Positions 1-9,622 of a stretch of 64,000 bases of DNA are shown here, in pieces. The DNA lies in assembly GCA_020403265.1 (NCBI GenBank), contig JADBXZ010000009.1:1-64000 (forward strand). Reading direction: 5' to 3'. Source of the DNA: Bacteroidota bacterium (GTDB taxonomy: Bacteria > Bacteroidota > Bacteroidia > B-17B0 > Aurantibacillaceae). The notes under the pieces were generated by a model. It made no database searches and was not told where the DNA came from. It saw nothing but the letters and a program-made list of their open reading frames with translations. Position 1 is the stretch's first letter, and every line of letters starts with the position of its first letter. Both the position numbers and the translations under genes were made by a program.

Positions 1-1628
1 CAGAAGAAATTAGCAGGCGGTGTATAGGTGGTTAAAACACTCATATTAATAACCGGATTTAAACAGGTTACGCTGAAACTACCCGTTGAATTTTGTAAAG
101 TAAAACTTGGAATTGGTGGCGCCGGTGTAATAACAAATGTTCTTGTTATGGAACAACTGTAAGTATCATAAACGGTAACATTACCTAAAGTTGGAGTAAA
201 ACCACAAGCTTGTAAAGAGTTGCTGGATAATGAACCCGGTGTTGGTGTCCATACAATAGTAGGAGCAACAGATGCGGAACCTGCGGTAGTTAAACTCACA
301 CAGGCAATCGTTGGTCCCGGAGGACAGGAAATATTACTTACAGTTATAAGTGCTTGAGGCGCTTGTGTATTGATTACAGATAATGTTTTTACAATAGGTA
401 TACAAGCACCGGCAGGATTCATAATAAGTGCAACGGTGCCATTTTGTGAAGTCACCAAAGTTGTGTTAGTAAAAGTTGGAGTCGCAAATCCGGGAGGGAT
501 GGTAATAGCACTAGAGGTCCAAGTATAAGGGCCTAAGCCTGGAGGAGCTGTAATAGTTGCACCTGCAGCACCACAAGTAGGGATTAAAATACTATTTGTT
601 CCGGCCGGGAATAAATTACCATTTCCTATAATGGTCATTGGTTGACATAACGCGTCAAAATAAACATAACCAAAGTGTCCACTGTAGGCGCAATCAATGG
701 CATATACATCTAAGGTTACATTAAAACCTAAATAGGGAGATAAATCGATAGATGAAGGAACCCAGGTAGGATTAAATGCATATCCTCCATTTAACTGAAA
801 GCCTGGTGCGGGAGGACCGCAAGCACTACCTGCTGCAACAGAAATATTTGGGCAAGCTAGAACGGTTGATGTGCCTGAAGCTGTGTTAGTAATGGTTACA
901 CGAATGTTAAAACCAGGTTGAGCACAACAAGGATGCGATGGATCCTCAATTACAGCCCTATAGGCATACCTAAAAATAGCGTTAGCGGGAGAAACTAAAT
1001 ATGTTTTCGATAAACGAAGAACTTTAGCACCAGAAGAGGCATCATTCAATCTAATAAAACAACTCCCGGCCGGTTGAGTTCCTGCACTTGCTGAGAAATA
1101 AGATGAAACAACATTATTAGGCGCTAACATAAATGGGTCTACTATAGGCGCATTAAAAACTGTATAGGTAGAGGCTGGTCCAGTTGCAAACGGAGTACAA
1201 TAATCGGCTGTAAAGTCTTGGAATAAAGTCCAACCACCTACAGCGCCGCCTATTTGTGGGCCTGGGTTAACATCATTATTTTCAAAATCTTCATTGTTAC
1301 ATGCTCCAGAGCTTGGTAAAAGACTTGTTTTGAAAGCAGAAGCAAGCGGAGTAATAGGATTGACAATTTTTGGATAAACAGTTTTTAAATTGTACTTTTC
1401 TTTGATAAACGCACGTTTTTGTTTATACATATATACTTTATACTCTTCACCATACGCGCCTGAGTTAAGTGCATTTGATTTAGCAATAGCTTCATCAAAT
1501 CCGGCTAGAGAGTCATTTGTAAAGATGTAGTTTTTTATGCTTTTTAATTTTGCATTTTGCGCATTAGCATAGTTTGCACCTAATACAAGGGCCACTATGA
1601 GCGTTAACAGGTTGGGTTTAATTTTCAT
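1..1628 (-). CDS. Large secreted extracellular protein, 3' end outside window
   Basis: An open frame starts with ATG at 1628 and runs without a stop to base 1, so about 542 codons are visible and the C-terminus is missing. The N-terminus is a Sec signal peptide ending near a NYANAQ cleavage region. A short helical pro-segment follows, then a long Thr/Pro/Gly/Asn-rich, Cys-containing region with aromatic spacing typical of beta-sandwich extracellular domains. These proteins in Bacteroidota usually end in a T9SS sorting domain or a gliding-motility C-terminal domain, but that end is not in the window. It resembles PKD/SprB-like surface adhesins only in composition, so no function is assigned. 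It is divergent from the cytochrome/copper-oxygenase gene at 1808. Confidence 0.75.
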   Translation of the reverse strand, partial: MKIKPNLLTLIVALVLGANYANAQNAKLKSIKNYIFTNDSLAGFDEAIAKSNALNSGAYGEEYKVYMYKQKRAFIKEKYNLKTVYPKIVNPITPLASAFKTSLLPSSGACNNEDFENNDVNPGPQIGGAVGGWTLFQDFTADYCTPFATGPASTYTVFNAPIVDPFMLAPNNVVSSYFSASAGTQPAGSCFIRLNDASSGAKVLRLSKTYLVSPANAIFRYAYRAVIEDPSHPCCAQPGFNIRVTITNTASGTSTVLACPNISVAAGSACGPPAPGFQLNGGYAFNPTWVPSSIDLSPYLGFNVTLDVYAIDCAYSGHFGYVYFDALCQPMTIIGNGNLFPAGTNSILIPTCGAAGATITAPPGLGPYTWTSSAITIPPGFATPTFTNTTLVTSQNGTVALIMNPAGACIPIVKTLSVINTQAPQALITVSNISCPPGPTIACVSLTTAGSASVAPTIVWTPTPGSLSSNSLQACGFTPTLGNVTVYDTYSCSITRTFVITPAPPIPSFTLQNSTGSFSVTCLNPVINMSVLTTYTPPANFF

Positions 1629-1700
1629 GAAATGGATGTAATTAATTCGATAAATATAAATAATAAATTGCAATTTACAATTATTGTGCCAAAAATAAAA

Positions 1701-1754
1701 AATTGTTAATTTAAGCTTATTTAGAACTAAAAATAGCCAAAAAAATTAACAATT
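1701..1754. repeat. 12-bp inverted repeat between divergent genes
   Basis: AATTGTTAATTT (1701-1712) is matched exactly by its reverse complement AAATTAACAATT (1743-1754), with a 30-nt spacer. It lies in the 179-bp region between the divergent genes starting at 1628 (-) and 1808 (+). It could be an operator for both genes, but in DNA this AT-rich it may be chance. Confidence 0.4.
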
Positions 1755-1807
1755 AAAGCAACAGGCATTAGCATAAATTCAAATTATTCATGTATTTTTA
1801 CTGTACC

Positions 1808-3382
1808 ATGAAGAAATTATCATTAGTTGTATTGTTGTTTGGTTGCGGAAACATCTTAAAATCGCAAATGGTTTACAAAGATGTGGCCGGGATATTTTAC
1901 AAACGCTGCACATCTTGTCATCACGAAGGAGCCAATAACTATTCATTTATGACCTATAGTAAAACTAAGCCATTTGTATCAAGTATAATGGTTGATTTGA
2001 ATATAGGCAAAATGCCACCTTGGAATGCGGATACACTTTATACAAGATTTCAACATGAGAGAATTATTACAGCCAGTGAAAAAACTAAAATATTAAATTG
2101 GATTACACAAGGCGCATTAGCTGGTGATACTACTCAAGCACCTCCACCACCTGTTTACAATAATAATTATCAATTGATTGGAACACCAGATTTGGTTTTG
2201 GGGATAGGACAATTTACCAGCACCGCAACAAGTGCCGATAAATATTATTGTTTTTCAATCCCATCAACGTTAACACAAGACAGGGTGTTAAGAGCGTTTG
2301 AAATTGTACCCGGCAATAAGGCAATGGTGCATCATGCTGTTATTACCGCAGATACAACAGGAGCATACACGAGTGATTTATCAGGAAATTGTTTTAACAT
2401 TCCTGGTAATTTAGGAATTGGAACTTATGCACCCGGCACAGCAGCTACTGTATTACCGGGGGATTTGCCAATCAGAGCCGGCATAGTTTTAAAAGCAGGA
2501 AGTAAAATTATTATCCAAATGCATTACCCTAAAGGAAGTGCAGGACAAGTTGATAGCACAAAGATTAGAATGTTTTTCTATCCGCAAAATGTAACAAATT
2601 ACAGAAGAGTGTACGTAACTACGCCACTTCAAAACTGGAGCATGATTATTAATGCAAACACAACTCAAACTTACAGTGCTTACTACCCATCAGCTACAAC
2701 TAATCTTACGGGAAGTATTTCTGCATATGCGATGATGCCACATTCACATCTTATATGTAAAACTATAGTTAATTACGCTTATGTCCCTGGTGTTGATACA
2801 ATTAAATTAGTTAGAATTAATAATTGGGATTTTCACTGGCAAGATTATTACACATTTAAAAAGTTGGTTAAAATCCCAACAGGCTATCGTTTGTTTTCAA
2901 GACATTCTTTTGATAACACCAGTTCAAATCCACATAACCCATTTAGTCCTCCTCAAACGATTATGGCAGGTACCAGCACAGATAGTGAGATGCTCTTTGA
3001 CGGTATGATGTACATGACATACAAGCCGGGAGATGAGTTAGTAGATTTGGAAGCCATGCTAGGAACAGATTCTTTATTGGTTGGTGTGAAGTCTAATGAC
3101 CTTTCAAACAAAAAAATGTCAGTAGCGGTATTCCCTAATCCATTTAAGGAGTCAATTACATTCAGAATTCCGTTAAAGCAAAGTTCTGATGTTGAGTTGT
3201 ATATCTTTGATGTTGTAGGTAAACTTGTTTTTTCAAAAAAATTAGTTAATCAATCTGAATCTTTGATAGATTGGCAGTGGAATGGAAAAAATAGTAAAGG
3301 AGAAGAGCTTCCAAAGGGCCTTTACATGTATAAAGTAAAAACTAACCATTACACATCAGAAAATAAGGTGCTAAAGGATTAA
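1808..3382 (+). CDS. Secreted c-type cytochrome / copper type II monooxygenase-like protein with T9SS sorting domain
   Basis: I chose ATG 1808 (524 aa) because it begins the signal peptide MKKLSLVVLLFG; the open frame itself extends upstream to 1790. Residues 34-38 are a CTSCH heme c attachment motif in a short cytochrome-like domain. It is followed by a region with His pairs at 175-176 (MVHHAV), His239 (QMHYP) and a later MPHSHL motif. That His layout resembles the copper centres of ascorbate-dependent type II monooxygenases (PHM/DBH fold). The last ~80 residues carry a type A T9SS sorting domain (VFPNPF ... GLYMYKV), so the product should be exported and attached to or released from the cell surface. 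Substrate unknown. A LFGC sequence at residues 10-13 might be read as a lipobox but is atypical. Confidence 0.7.
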   Translation: MKKLSLVVLLFGCGNILKSQMVYKDVAGIFYKRCTSCHHEGANNYSFMTYSKTKPFVSSIMVDLNIGKMPPWNADTLYTRFQHERIITASEKTKILNWITQGALAGDTTQAPPPPVYNNNYQLIGTPDLVLGIGQFTSTATSADKYYCFSIPSTLTQDRVLRAFEIVPGNKAMVHHAVITADTTGAYTSDLSGNCFNIPGNLGIGTYAPGTAATVLPGDLPIRAGIVLKAGSKIIIQMHYPKGSAGQVDSTKIRMFFYPQNVTNYRRVYVTTPLQNWSMIINANTTQTYSAYYPSATTNLTGSISAYAMMPHSHLICKTIVNYAYVPGVDTIKLVRINNWDFHWQDYYTFKKLVKIPTGYRLFSRHSFDNTSSNPHNPFSPPQTIMAGTSTDSEMLFDGMMYMTYKPGDELVDLEAMLGTDSLLVGVKSNDLSNKKMSVAVFPNPFKESITFRIPLKQSSDVELYIFDVVGKLVFSKKLVNQSESLIDWQWNGKNSKGEELPKGLYMYKVKTNHYTSENKVLKD

Positions 3383-4042
3383 TTAGTAAATTAATTTAAC
3401 GCTAGGGCCGTAAAATTTAGGTTGTTTATTTAGAAGTAAATCGAGAAAAACTTTTACTCTTGCAAAATATTCTCTAACATAGGTGCCAATACCAAGTGAT
3501 TGCGAAACGTCTTTAGCACAAAAGCCGTAGACAAAAATATTTTTTTGTTGTGCTATGTAAATAGCTCTTTCATTATGGAATTGTTGTGATATAACTATAG
3601 CACTATCTTGGTTGAAAATTGCTTTTAGCCGAACCATTGAATCAAAAGTTCTGAAGCCAGCGTAATCTAAAAAGATAATAGAGTCAGGAACGCCCATTTC
3701 AATCAAATCATCTTTCATATCCTGAGGTTCATTATAATCAATTTTACTATTGTCTCCTGAAAGAATTAGTTGTTTAATTTTATGATGAGCATACAGATTA
3801 TGTGCTGCAATGATTCTGTTCTCATAAAACGGATTAATGCTTCCGTTGCCCAAGTATTTGGATGTCCCTAAAACTAAACCTGTTTTTACTGGTTTAATTT
3901 TATCAACATCAGAAAACAGAAACGCCTTGGATTGAGTTTTAATTATTCTATTAGCAAAAAAAACACAAATACTAGAAGAAACTAACAAAAGAGCCATGAA
4001 TCTGACACTTTTTTTAATAAAAATCCCCATGTTGGGTTTCAT
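3383..4042 (-). CDS. SanA/ElyC/YdcF-family (DUF218) envelope protein
   Basis: 219 aa. One N-terminal membrane segment (residues ~12-30) is followed by a DUF218 domain. The TGLVLGTSKYLGNG motif near residue 53, the NPFYENRI segment and the QLILSGDNS segment are the usual conserved blocks of SanA/YdcF proteins. The family is linked to envelope integrity and vancomycin exclusion in enterobacteria, with no settled enzymatic activity. The stop abuts the stop of the convergent upstream gene. recQ lies 27 bp upstream on the same strand, so the two are probably co-transcribed. Confidence 0.8.
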   Translation of the reverse strand: MKPNMGIFIKKSVRFMALLLVSSSICVFFANRIIKTQSKAFLFSDVDKIKPVKTGLVLGTSKYLGNGSINPFYENRIIAAHNLYAHHKIKQLILSGDNSKIDYNEPQDMKDDLIEMGVPDSIIFLDYAGFRTFDSMVRLKAIFNQDSAIVISQQFHNERAIYIAQQKNIFVYGFCAKDVSQSLGIGTYVREYFARVKVFLDLLLNKQPKFYGPSVKLIY

Positions 4043-4069
4043 AAAATCTTGGTAGAAAACACTGAAATA

Positions 4070-6283
4070 TTAGTTACCGAAATCAGATAAAAACTTAATT
4101 CTCAGCATTCTGATTTCTTCCTCTGTGTAATCATTTTCTCCTAGTTCACGCATGGCTTCACTAATACTATCGTTTTCGCTTTCTTTGAAATAGGCCATCA
4201 CTTCTTCTTGTTTTTCTTCATCAATTTCTTCTTCAATAAAATAATTGATGTTTACTTTTGTTCCGCTCTCCACTATTGTTTCAATTTCTGTAAGCAAATC
4301 CGGCAATTTTAGGTTTTTACTTTTTGCCATGTCGTACAAACTAATTTTACGGTCGATATTTTGTATGATGTAAACTTTTAAACCACTTTTGTTTACTACA
4401 GATTTAATAACCATATCCGTAGGGCGTTCAATTTCGTTTTCCTCTACGTACTTCTTAATTAAGTCGATAAATGGTTTACCAAATTTTGCAGCCTTACCAG
4501 AACCAACACCACTTATTTTGGTTAGTTCTTCTATTGTAATAGGGTATTGAATAGCCATCTCTTCTAAAGATGTTTCTTGGAAAATGACATATGGTGGAAG
4601 GGCTTTGGCTTTGGCAGTTTTTTTAACCAAGTCTTTAAGCATGGCGTATAAGGTTTCATCTGCTGCTCCACCACCTGCTTTACCGCCTACTTGGATATCT
4701 TCATCAAAATCACTTTCAGCATTGCTGTAATCATGATCTCTTGTGAATTTAATACTGCTTGGTTTTTTAAGGAAGGCATGACCTTTTTCTGTTACTTTAA
4801 CAATGCCATAATTTTCGATGTCCTTAGCCAAGAAACCATTTACAATGGCTTGTCTTAAAACTGCTAACCAATACTTATCATCTTTATCATCCTCAATACC
4901 TTCGCCCCAAGTTTTGAAACTATTATGTTTATAGGTTTTGGCTGTTGCTGTTAACACACCCATTAAAATGTTATTGATGTCTTTAATTTTATGTTTTTCT
5001 TTTGCCTCAACAACGGCTTTAATGGCAAGTTGTAAATCATCCTTCGCTTCAAATTTTTGTTTAGGATGCCTGCAATTGTCGCACATGTCAGAGCATTTTG
5101 AATCATCATACTCTTCACCAAAATAGTGTAAAATAAATTTTCTGCGGCAACTGCTGGTTTCTGCAAAGGCGGCGGTTTCGCTTAACATTTGTTTTCCAAT
5201 TTCCTGTTCGGCAACCGGTTTATCCTTCATGAATTTTTCCAACTTCACAATGTCATCATAGCTGTAAAAAGTAACGCAATTACCTTCACCTCCGTCACGG
5301 CCGGCCCTTCCCGTTTCTTGATAGTAACCTTCCAATGATTTTGGAATATCATGGTGGATGACATACCTTACATCCGGCTTATCAATCCCCATTCCAAATG
5401 CAATCGTTGCAACAATTACATGAATGTCTTCCATTAAAAAGCCATCCTGCGTCTTTGCACGTTCTTTAGCATCCAAGCCAGCATGATAAGCGTGTGCTTT
5501 TATGCCATTGACCTGCAGTGCCTGAGCGATTTCCTCGACTTTCTTGCGGCTTAAGCAATAAATGATTCCACTTTTACCGGAGTTTTGTTTAACGTATTTA
5601 ATGATTTCTTTTATTACATTTTGCTTGGCTCTAACTTCATAATATAGATTGGCGCGGTTAAATGATGACTTAAAAAGTGTGGCAGTCATCATACCCAAAT
5701 TCTTTTGAATATCTTGTTGAACCTTAGGTGTTGCAGTTGCAGTTAACGCAATAACCGGCACGTTACCGACTGCTTCAACAATTGGACGAAGTCTTCTGTA
5801 TTCTGGCCTGAAATCATGACCCCATTCTGAAATACAATGTGCTTCATCAATGGCGAAAAAAGAGATTTTAAACTCTTTAAAAAAGCTTATATTTTCTTCT
5901 TTCGTTAATGTTTCCGGCGCAACATACAGAAGTTTGGTTTTACCGGATAAAACATCTTTTTTAACGGTAGCAGTTTCACCTTTGTTTAATGATGAATTCA
6001 AGAAATGAGCTATACCGCTTTCGTTACTGAAGCCTCTTATCGCGTCAACCTGATTCTTCATTAGCGCAATAAGTGGAGATACAACTATGGCTGTTCCCTC
6101 AGACATTAAAGCGGGTAATTGATAACACAAACTCTTTCCACCGCCGGTAGGCATGATTACAAAGGTGTCTTTACCATCTAAAACATTTCTAATTATTTTT
6201 TCCTGGTTTCCTTTAAATTTATCAAATCCAAAAAAACTTTTCAGTGTGTCTAATAGCTCATTGGTGTCAGTTTCAATTATCAT
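4070..6283 (-). CDS. recQ: ATP-dependent DNA helicase RecQ
   Basis: 737 aa, a normal length for Bacteroidota RecQ. It unwinds DNA 3'-5' in recombinational repair. Visible in order: the Q-motif region FDKFKGNQ; Walker A PTGGGKS near residue 46; DEAHCISEWGHDFRPEY with the aromatic-rich loop; motif V/VI GMGIDKPDVR and QETGRAGRDG; a four-Cys zinc site (CRRKF...CSDMCDNC); a winged-helix RQC region; an HRDC domain (ETLYAMLKDL ... ISGVG); and an acidic C-terminal tail. Nothing looks broken. Confidence 0.95.
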   Translation of the reverse strand: MIIETDTNELLDTLKSFFGFDKFKGNQEKIIRNVLDGKDTFVIMPTGGGKSLCYQLPALMSEGTAIVVSPLIALMKNQVDAIRGFSNESGIAHFLNSSLNKGETATVKKDVLSGKTKLLYVAPETLTKEENISFFKEFKISFFAIDEAHCISEWGHDFRPEYRRLRPIVEAVGNVPVIALTATATPKVQQDIQKNLGMMTATLFKSSFNRANLYYEVRAKQNVIKEIIKYVKQNSGKSGIIYCLSRKKVEEIAQALQVNGIKAHAYHAGLDAKERAKTQDGFLMEDIHVIVATIAFGMGIDKPDVRYVIHHDIPKSLEGYYQETGRAGRDGGEGNCVTFYSYDDIVKLEKFMKDKPVAEQEIGKQMLSETAAFAETSSCRRKFILHYFGEEYDDSKCSDMCDNCRHPKQKFEAKDDLQLAIKAVVEAKEKHKIKDINNILMGVLTATAKTYKHNSFKTWGEGIEDDKDDKYWLAVLRQAIVNGFLAKDIENYGIVKVTEKGHAFLKKPSSIKFTRDHDYSNAESDFDEDIQVGGKAGGGAADETLYAMLKDLVKKTAKAKALPPYVIFQETSLEEMAIQYPITIEELTKISGVGSGKAAKFGKPFIDLIKKYVEENEIERPTDMVIKSVVNKSGLKVYIIQNIDRKISLYDMAKSKNLKLPDLLTEIETIVESGTKVNINYFIEEEIDEEKQEEVMAYFKESENDSISEAMRELGENDYTEEEIRMLRIKFLSDFGN

Positions 6284-6406
6284 ATGGGATATCTACTTAA
6301 AAACGGTTTATCTATATAAAGATATAGAATAATTTTTGAAGTAAACAAGTAATTTCTACCCAATTGGCAAAATATTAGATGATTTAGGAAAGTTTAAAGA
6401 CGTATT

Positions 6407-6760
6407 TTAGAGATTAGCACTAAAATGTCGGTATTGAAGACAAAAAACAATAGCTGAAAGCACTGAAAAGATAATGCCGAAGTAAAAACCGAATCCAATA
6501 AGGTCATAATAAATGGAAAAGAAGAGCTTGCAAAAGAAACTTATTAAAAACAGTTCAACCCCCCACCTTTTAGTATACCAAACACCAACTAATGAGATGA
6601 ACTGAAGAGAAATAATTAAACCAAATAAACCTGGCACAAACACGCCTAATTTTTTGATTGAGGGTGAAAACACCTGCGGGAAATTAAACACTGTCCCACA
6701 AAAACCTAAAACACAAAGGATGGTTATGAATTTGCTTCTTTTGATACAACAAAAATACAT
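6407..6760 (-). CDS. Small integral membrane protein, unknown function
   Basis: 117 aa with four predicted hydrophobic segments (about 11-30, 40-62, 66-82, 90-110) joined by short charged loops. I do not recognise a family. It lies 28 bp downstream of the gene ending at 6789 on the same strand and may share its transcript. The start at ATG 6760 is the only good one. Confidence 0.55.
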   Translation of the reverse strand: MYFCCIKRSKFITILCVLGFCGTVFNFPQVFSPSIKKLGVFVPGLFGLIISLQFISLVGVWYTKRWGVELFLISFFCKLFFSIYYDLIGFGFYFGIIFSVLSAIVFCLQYRHFSANL

Positions 6761-6788
6761 TATTTATAATGAAAGCTGTGTCTTGACA

Positions 6789-7640
6789 TCAGGTAATTTC
6801 AAACTCACGTTCACAAACGGCATTGTTTTTAGTTTTGAGTTCGACTTTGTACTTGCCTTTTTTTAAGCCACTCACCGAAAATTTTACAGGAAGAGTTAGA
6901 TTTGGCGAAGCTTTCAGGTATTGATGAATGATTTTACAAACTTCTTCTCCTTTTGAATTTAAAACATGTAACATGGCATAAGCTTCGTTAGGCATTGAAA
7001 AGGTTAAATCGCCCTTTAAATTAAGTGCCAAAGTTTCCATGTTGCCTGACGAGTAATGAATGGTTTTGGTTTCTAAAACATACCATGGTATGGGCTCACC
7101 TTTTAATTTAGCAACATAATGCCTTAGTTGCATTTGAATACTATCATTATTGCCGGTTATGTTAGCTGTATTTTTATTGTCGCTAATGGCCCAAATAGCC
7201 TGTTGCTCAGCTTGAGCCAGAAATTTATTTTTATTTAAAAACAAAGCTAGTTGTGTTAACTCTTTAGCCGGATTAAAATTAAAGGTATATGCTTCGCCTG
7301 ATGATGGCGCTGATTTGCCGGCTTGGCAGCAATAACCTTTAATTTTTTTGCTTATACTGGATTGCGAGCCAAGTACAAAAAATTCTTCACGGGTAACTAT
7401 AATGTCTTGTTTTGAATCATTTTTGGAATTAAAAACAAAACCGGGTTCTAATTGTACTTCTAAACTATCTTTCGTGAAATTGGTTAAGGTAAGCAACATG
7501 CAATCTCCTTGGTAGCCGCCGTTATTTGTCGCCTTGGCTGACACAAATTTTAATTCAAGAGCTTTTTTTAAAGATAAAATTGTTTTAGCGTTTAAATTGA
7601 CTACTAAAATTAAATTGATTAAAAAAAATGTATTTTTCAT
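6789..7640 (-). CDS. Secreted protein with Cys...Gln-x-Ala-Ile-Trp layout (thioester-domain-like), unknown function
   Basis: 283 aa. Residues 1-18 are a signal peptide (cleavage after NLNA). The middle resembles a common family of secreted proteins: a beta-rich start (DCMLLTLTNFT), then GYCCQAGKSAP with Cys104/105, and QQAIWAISDN with Gln146/147 and Trp150. A Cys followed later by Gln-x-Ala-Ile-Trp is the signature order of thioester-forming domains in Gram-positive adhesins, so an internal Cys-Gln crosslink is possible but unproven. The last ~90 residues look like a small beta-sandwich. Co-directional with the membrane protein at 6407-6760. Confidence 0.6.
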   Translation of the reverse strand: MKNTFFLINLILVVNLNAKTILSLKKALELKFVSAKATNNGGYQGDCMLLTLTNFTKDSLEVQLEPGFVFNSKNDSKQDIIVTREEFFVLGSQSSISKKIKGYCCQAGKSAPSSGEAYTFNFNPAKELTQLALFLNKNKFLAQAEQQAIWAISDNKNTANITGNNDSIQMQLRHYVAKLKGEPIPWYVLETKTIHYSSGNMETLALNLKGDLTFSMPNEAYAMLHVLNSKGEEVCKIIHQYLKASPNLTLPVKFSVSGLKKGKYKVELKTKNNAVCEREFEIT

Positions 7641-7697
7641 ATTAATTAGTTTAATGGTTAGACAATTTGTTTTAAACTAATAATTAAACAATTGCTT

Positions 7698-7726
7698 TTT
7701 GTTACAATTAATTTTTTGTACTTTTC
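7698..7726 (+). promoter_or_regulatory. Candidate Bacteroidota housekeeping promoter of nupC
   Basis: TTTG at 7698-7701, a 17-nt spacer and TACTTTTC at 7719-7726 match the Bacteroidota pattern (-33 TTTG, -7 TAnnTTTG) apart from the last base. The chosen start codon is 16 nt further on. Confidence 0.45.
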
Positions 7727-7742
7727 TAAAAAATTTATCGCT

Positions 7743-9008
7743 ATGGAGAGGTTTACGGGCGTTCTGGGAATTATACTGATTTTTGGCATTGCTTTTTTAT
7801 TATCCAATAATCGCAAAGCAATTAATTACCGATTAGTCTTAAGTGGATTAGCCTTGCAGTTACTGATTGCTGTTCTCGTTTTAAAAGTTAGTTTCATCAC
7901 TAATTTTTTTGCTTTACTAGGTAAAGGCATGAGTAAGATTGAGCAGTTCGCAACACAAGGGGCTCAGTTTGTATATGGCGGCATTATGGTTGATACGCAT
8001 AATGGATCAATGAGTGCTTTTGGTTTGCAACATACATTTGTATTTGCATTTAGCGTTACGGCTACCATTATTTTAGTTTGTGTGTTGGTTGCTATTTTTT
8101 ATCAATTAGGTATCATGCAAAAAGTAGTTGCCGTTATTGCCAAGGGTATGAATTTTATTATGCGTGCCAGTGGTGCCGAAGCTTTAAGTAATATTGCCAG
8201 TGCATTTGTAGGACAAGTTGAGGCTCAGGTAATGATTAGACCATACTTGGCTTCCATGACTAATTCAGAGTTATTAAGCAGTATGGCCGGAAGCATGGCT
8301 TGTATTGCAGGTGGAATTTTAATTGTTTATGTTAACATGGGTGCTAAAGCCGAGTATTTATTAACGGCCAGCCTAATGGCTGCTCCGGCGGCAATTGTTA
8401 TCAGTAAAATTATTTTACCTGAAACAGGCGAACCGGTTACTAAGGGTACAGTTAAATTGGAAGTTAAAAAAGAACATACGAATCTGATTGATGCTATTAG
8501 TCATGGTGCGAGTGATGGCATGAAAATTTCCTTAAATGTAATTGCGATGCTTATAGGTTTTATTGGCTTAATTGCTTTAATAAATTATTTGTTAGGGTTT
8601 ATCAGTTGGACAGAGATGGTGAACGGCAGTTACACAACGGTTCATTTGTCTTTAGATTATATTTTTGGCAAATTGTTTTATCCAATTGCCTGGTGCATGG
8701 GTGTTCCCGGCGAAGACGTGCAGCAAGTAGCTACTTTAATGGGACAAAAGATTACGATAAATGAATTTGTGGCGTTTGATACTTTAACGCACAAATTAGC
8801 AAAACCACTTAGCGAAAAAGGATTAATTATTGCAAGCTTTGCTATTTGTGGTTTTGCTAACTTTAGTAGCGTTGGTATGCAAATAGGAGGAATTGGATCA
8901 TTGGTTCCCGAAAGGCGCGCAGACCTTGCCAAATTAGGTGTAAGAGCATTAATTAGCGGTACGCTTGCCAGTTATTTGTCTGCAACGATAGCCGGAATGT
9001 TGATATAA
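7743..9008 (+). CDS. nupC: Concentrative nucleoside transporter (NupC/CNT family)
   Basis: The start is ATG 7743 (421 aa); the frame is open further upstream to a TTG at 7692, but that stretch holds the promoter. The protein is almost entirely hydrophobic. It shows the CNT blocks GLQHTFVFAFSVTATIILVC, the pore region ASAFVGQVEAQVMIRPYL (the FVGQTEAP-type nucleoside-binding motif) and the C-terminal ICGFANFSSVGMQIGGIG segment. It imports nucleosides with Na+ or H+. The downstream PAP2 gene starts two bases after its stop, so the two form an operon. Confidence 0.9.
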   Translation: MERFTGVLGIILIFGIAFLLSNNRKAINYRLVLSGLALQLLIAVLVLKVSFITNFFALLGKGMSKIEQFATQGAQFVYGGIMVDTHNGSMSAFGLQHTFVFAFSVTATIILVCVLVAIFYQLGIMQKVVAVIAKGMNFIMRASGAEALSNIASAFVGQVEAQVMIRPYLASMTNSELLSSMAGSMACIAGGILIVYVNMGAKAEYLLTASLMAAPAAIVISKIILPETGEPVTKGTVKLEVKKEHTNLIDAISHGASDGMKISLNVIAMLIGFIGLIALINYLLGFISWTEMVNGSYTTVHLSLDYIFGKLFYPIAWCMGVPGEDVQQVATLMGQKITINEFVAFDTLTHKLAKPLSEKGLIIASFAICGFANFSSVGMQIGGIGSLVPERRADLAKLGVRALISGTLASYLSATIAGMLI

Positions 9009-9010
9009 GT

Positions 9011-9622
9011 ATGCCAAGATTTATTATTTGTTTGTTTTTTTGTACGCTGATGAAAGGTCAAGATGCAGATTACACCTTGCTAAAAACCATCAATGCTAAA
9101 TCTTATCCTGCGTGGGATGCTGCCATGAAAGGCGTTTCATTCAGTGTGTATCCTGCTATGCCTGCAAGTGTAATCGGCATTTGGACACATGGACACTTTA
9201 CAAAAAACAAAAACTTAAAACGAGATGCTTTTAAAAGTGCATTCGCAATTGGTTTAGCGCTCGCTACTACTTCAGCATTAAAATTAGCCATTGATAGGCC
9301 AAGGCCATATGTGACTTATCCCACTGAGATTATTAAACGTGATGAGGCCGGACCTCATTCATTTCCTAGTGGTCACACAACAGCTGCCTTTAGCACAGCC
9401 ACTTCTTTATGCTTAACTTATAGAAAATGGGAGGTAGTTGTACCTTCTGCGTTATATGTCGGTTTTGTTGGTTATTCCAGAATGAGATTAGGGATGCACT
9501 ATCCCAGCGATGTATTGGGTGGAATGATCATTGGAATTGGAAGCGGTTTTTTAATTTGGAGTATTGACAAGCGAATACGAAAACATCACTCAGATTTAAA
9601 AAGTAAGGAGCTATCGCCATAA
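9011..9622 (+). CDS. PAP2-family membrane phosphatase
   Basis: 203 aa. It carries all three phosphatidic-acid-phosphatase-2 motifs: KLAIDRPRP (KxxxxxxRP), PSGH near residue 118, and SRMRLGMHYPSD (SRxxxxxHxxxD). It probably dephosphorylates a lipid such as undecaprenyl pyrophosphate or phosphatidylglycerol phosphate; the substrate cannot be told from sequence. A short signal-like N-terminus and several membrane segments are present. It is translationally close to nupC (2-nt gap), and its 3' end overlaps the convergent QueA-like gene by 37 bp. Confidence 0.85.
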   Translation: MPRFIICLFFCTLMKGQDADYTLLKTINAKSYPAWDAAMKGVSFSVYPAMPASVIGIWTHGHFTKNKNLKRDAFKSAFAIGLALATTSALKLAIDRPRPYVTYPTEIIKRDEAGPHSFPSGHTTAAFSTATSLCLTYRKWEVVVPSALYVGFVGYSRMRLGMHYPSDVLGGMIIGIGSGFLIWSIDKRIRKHHSDLKSKELSP

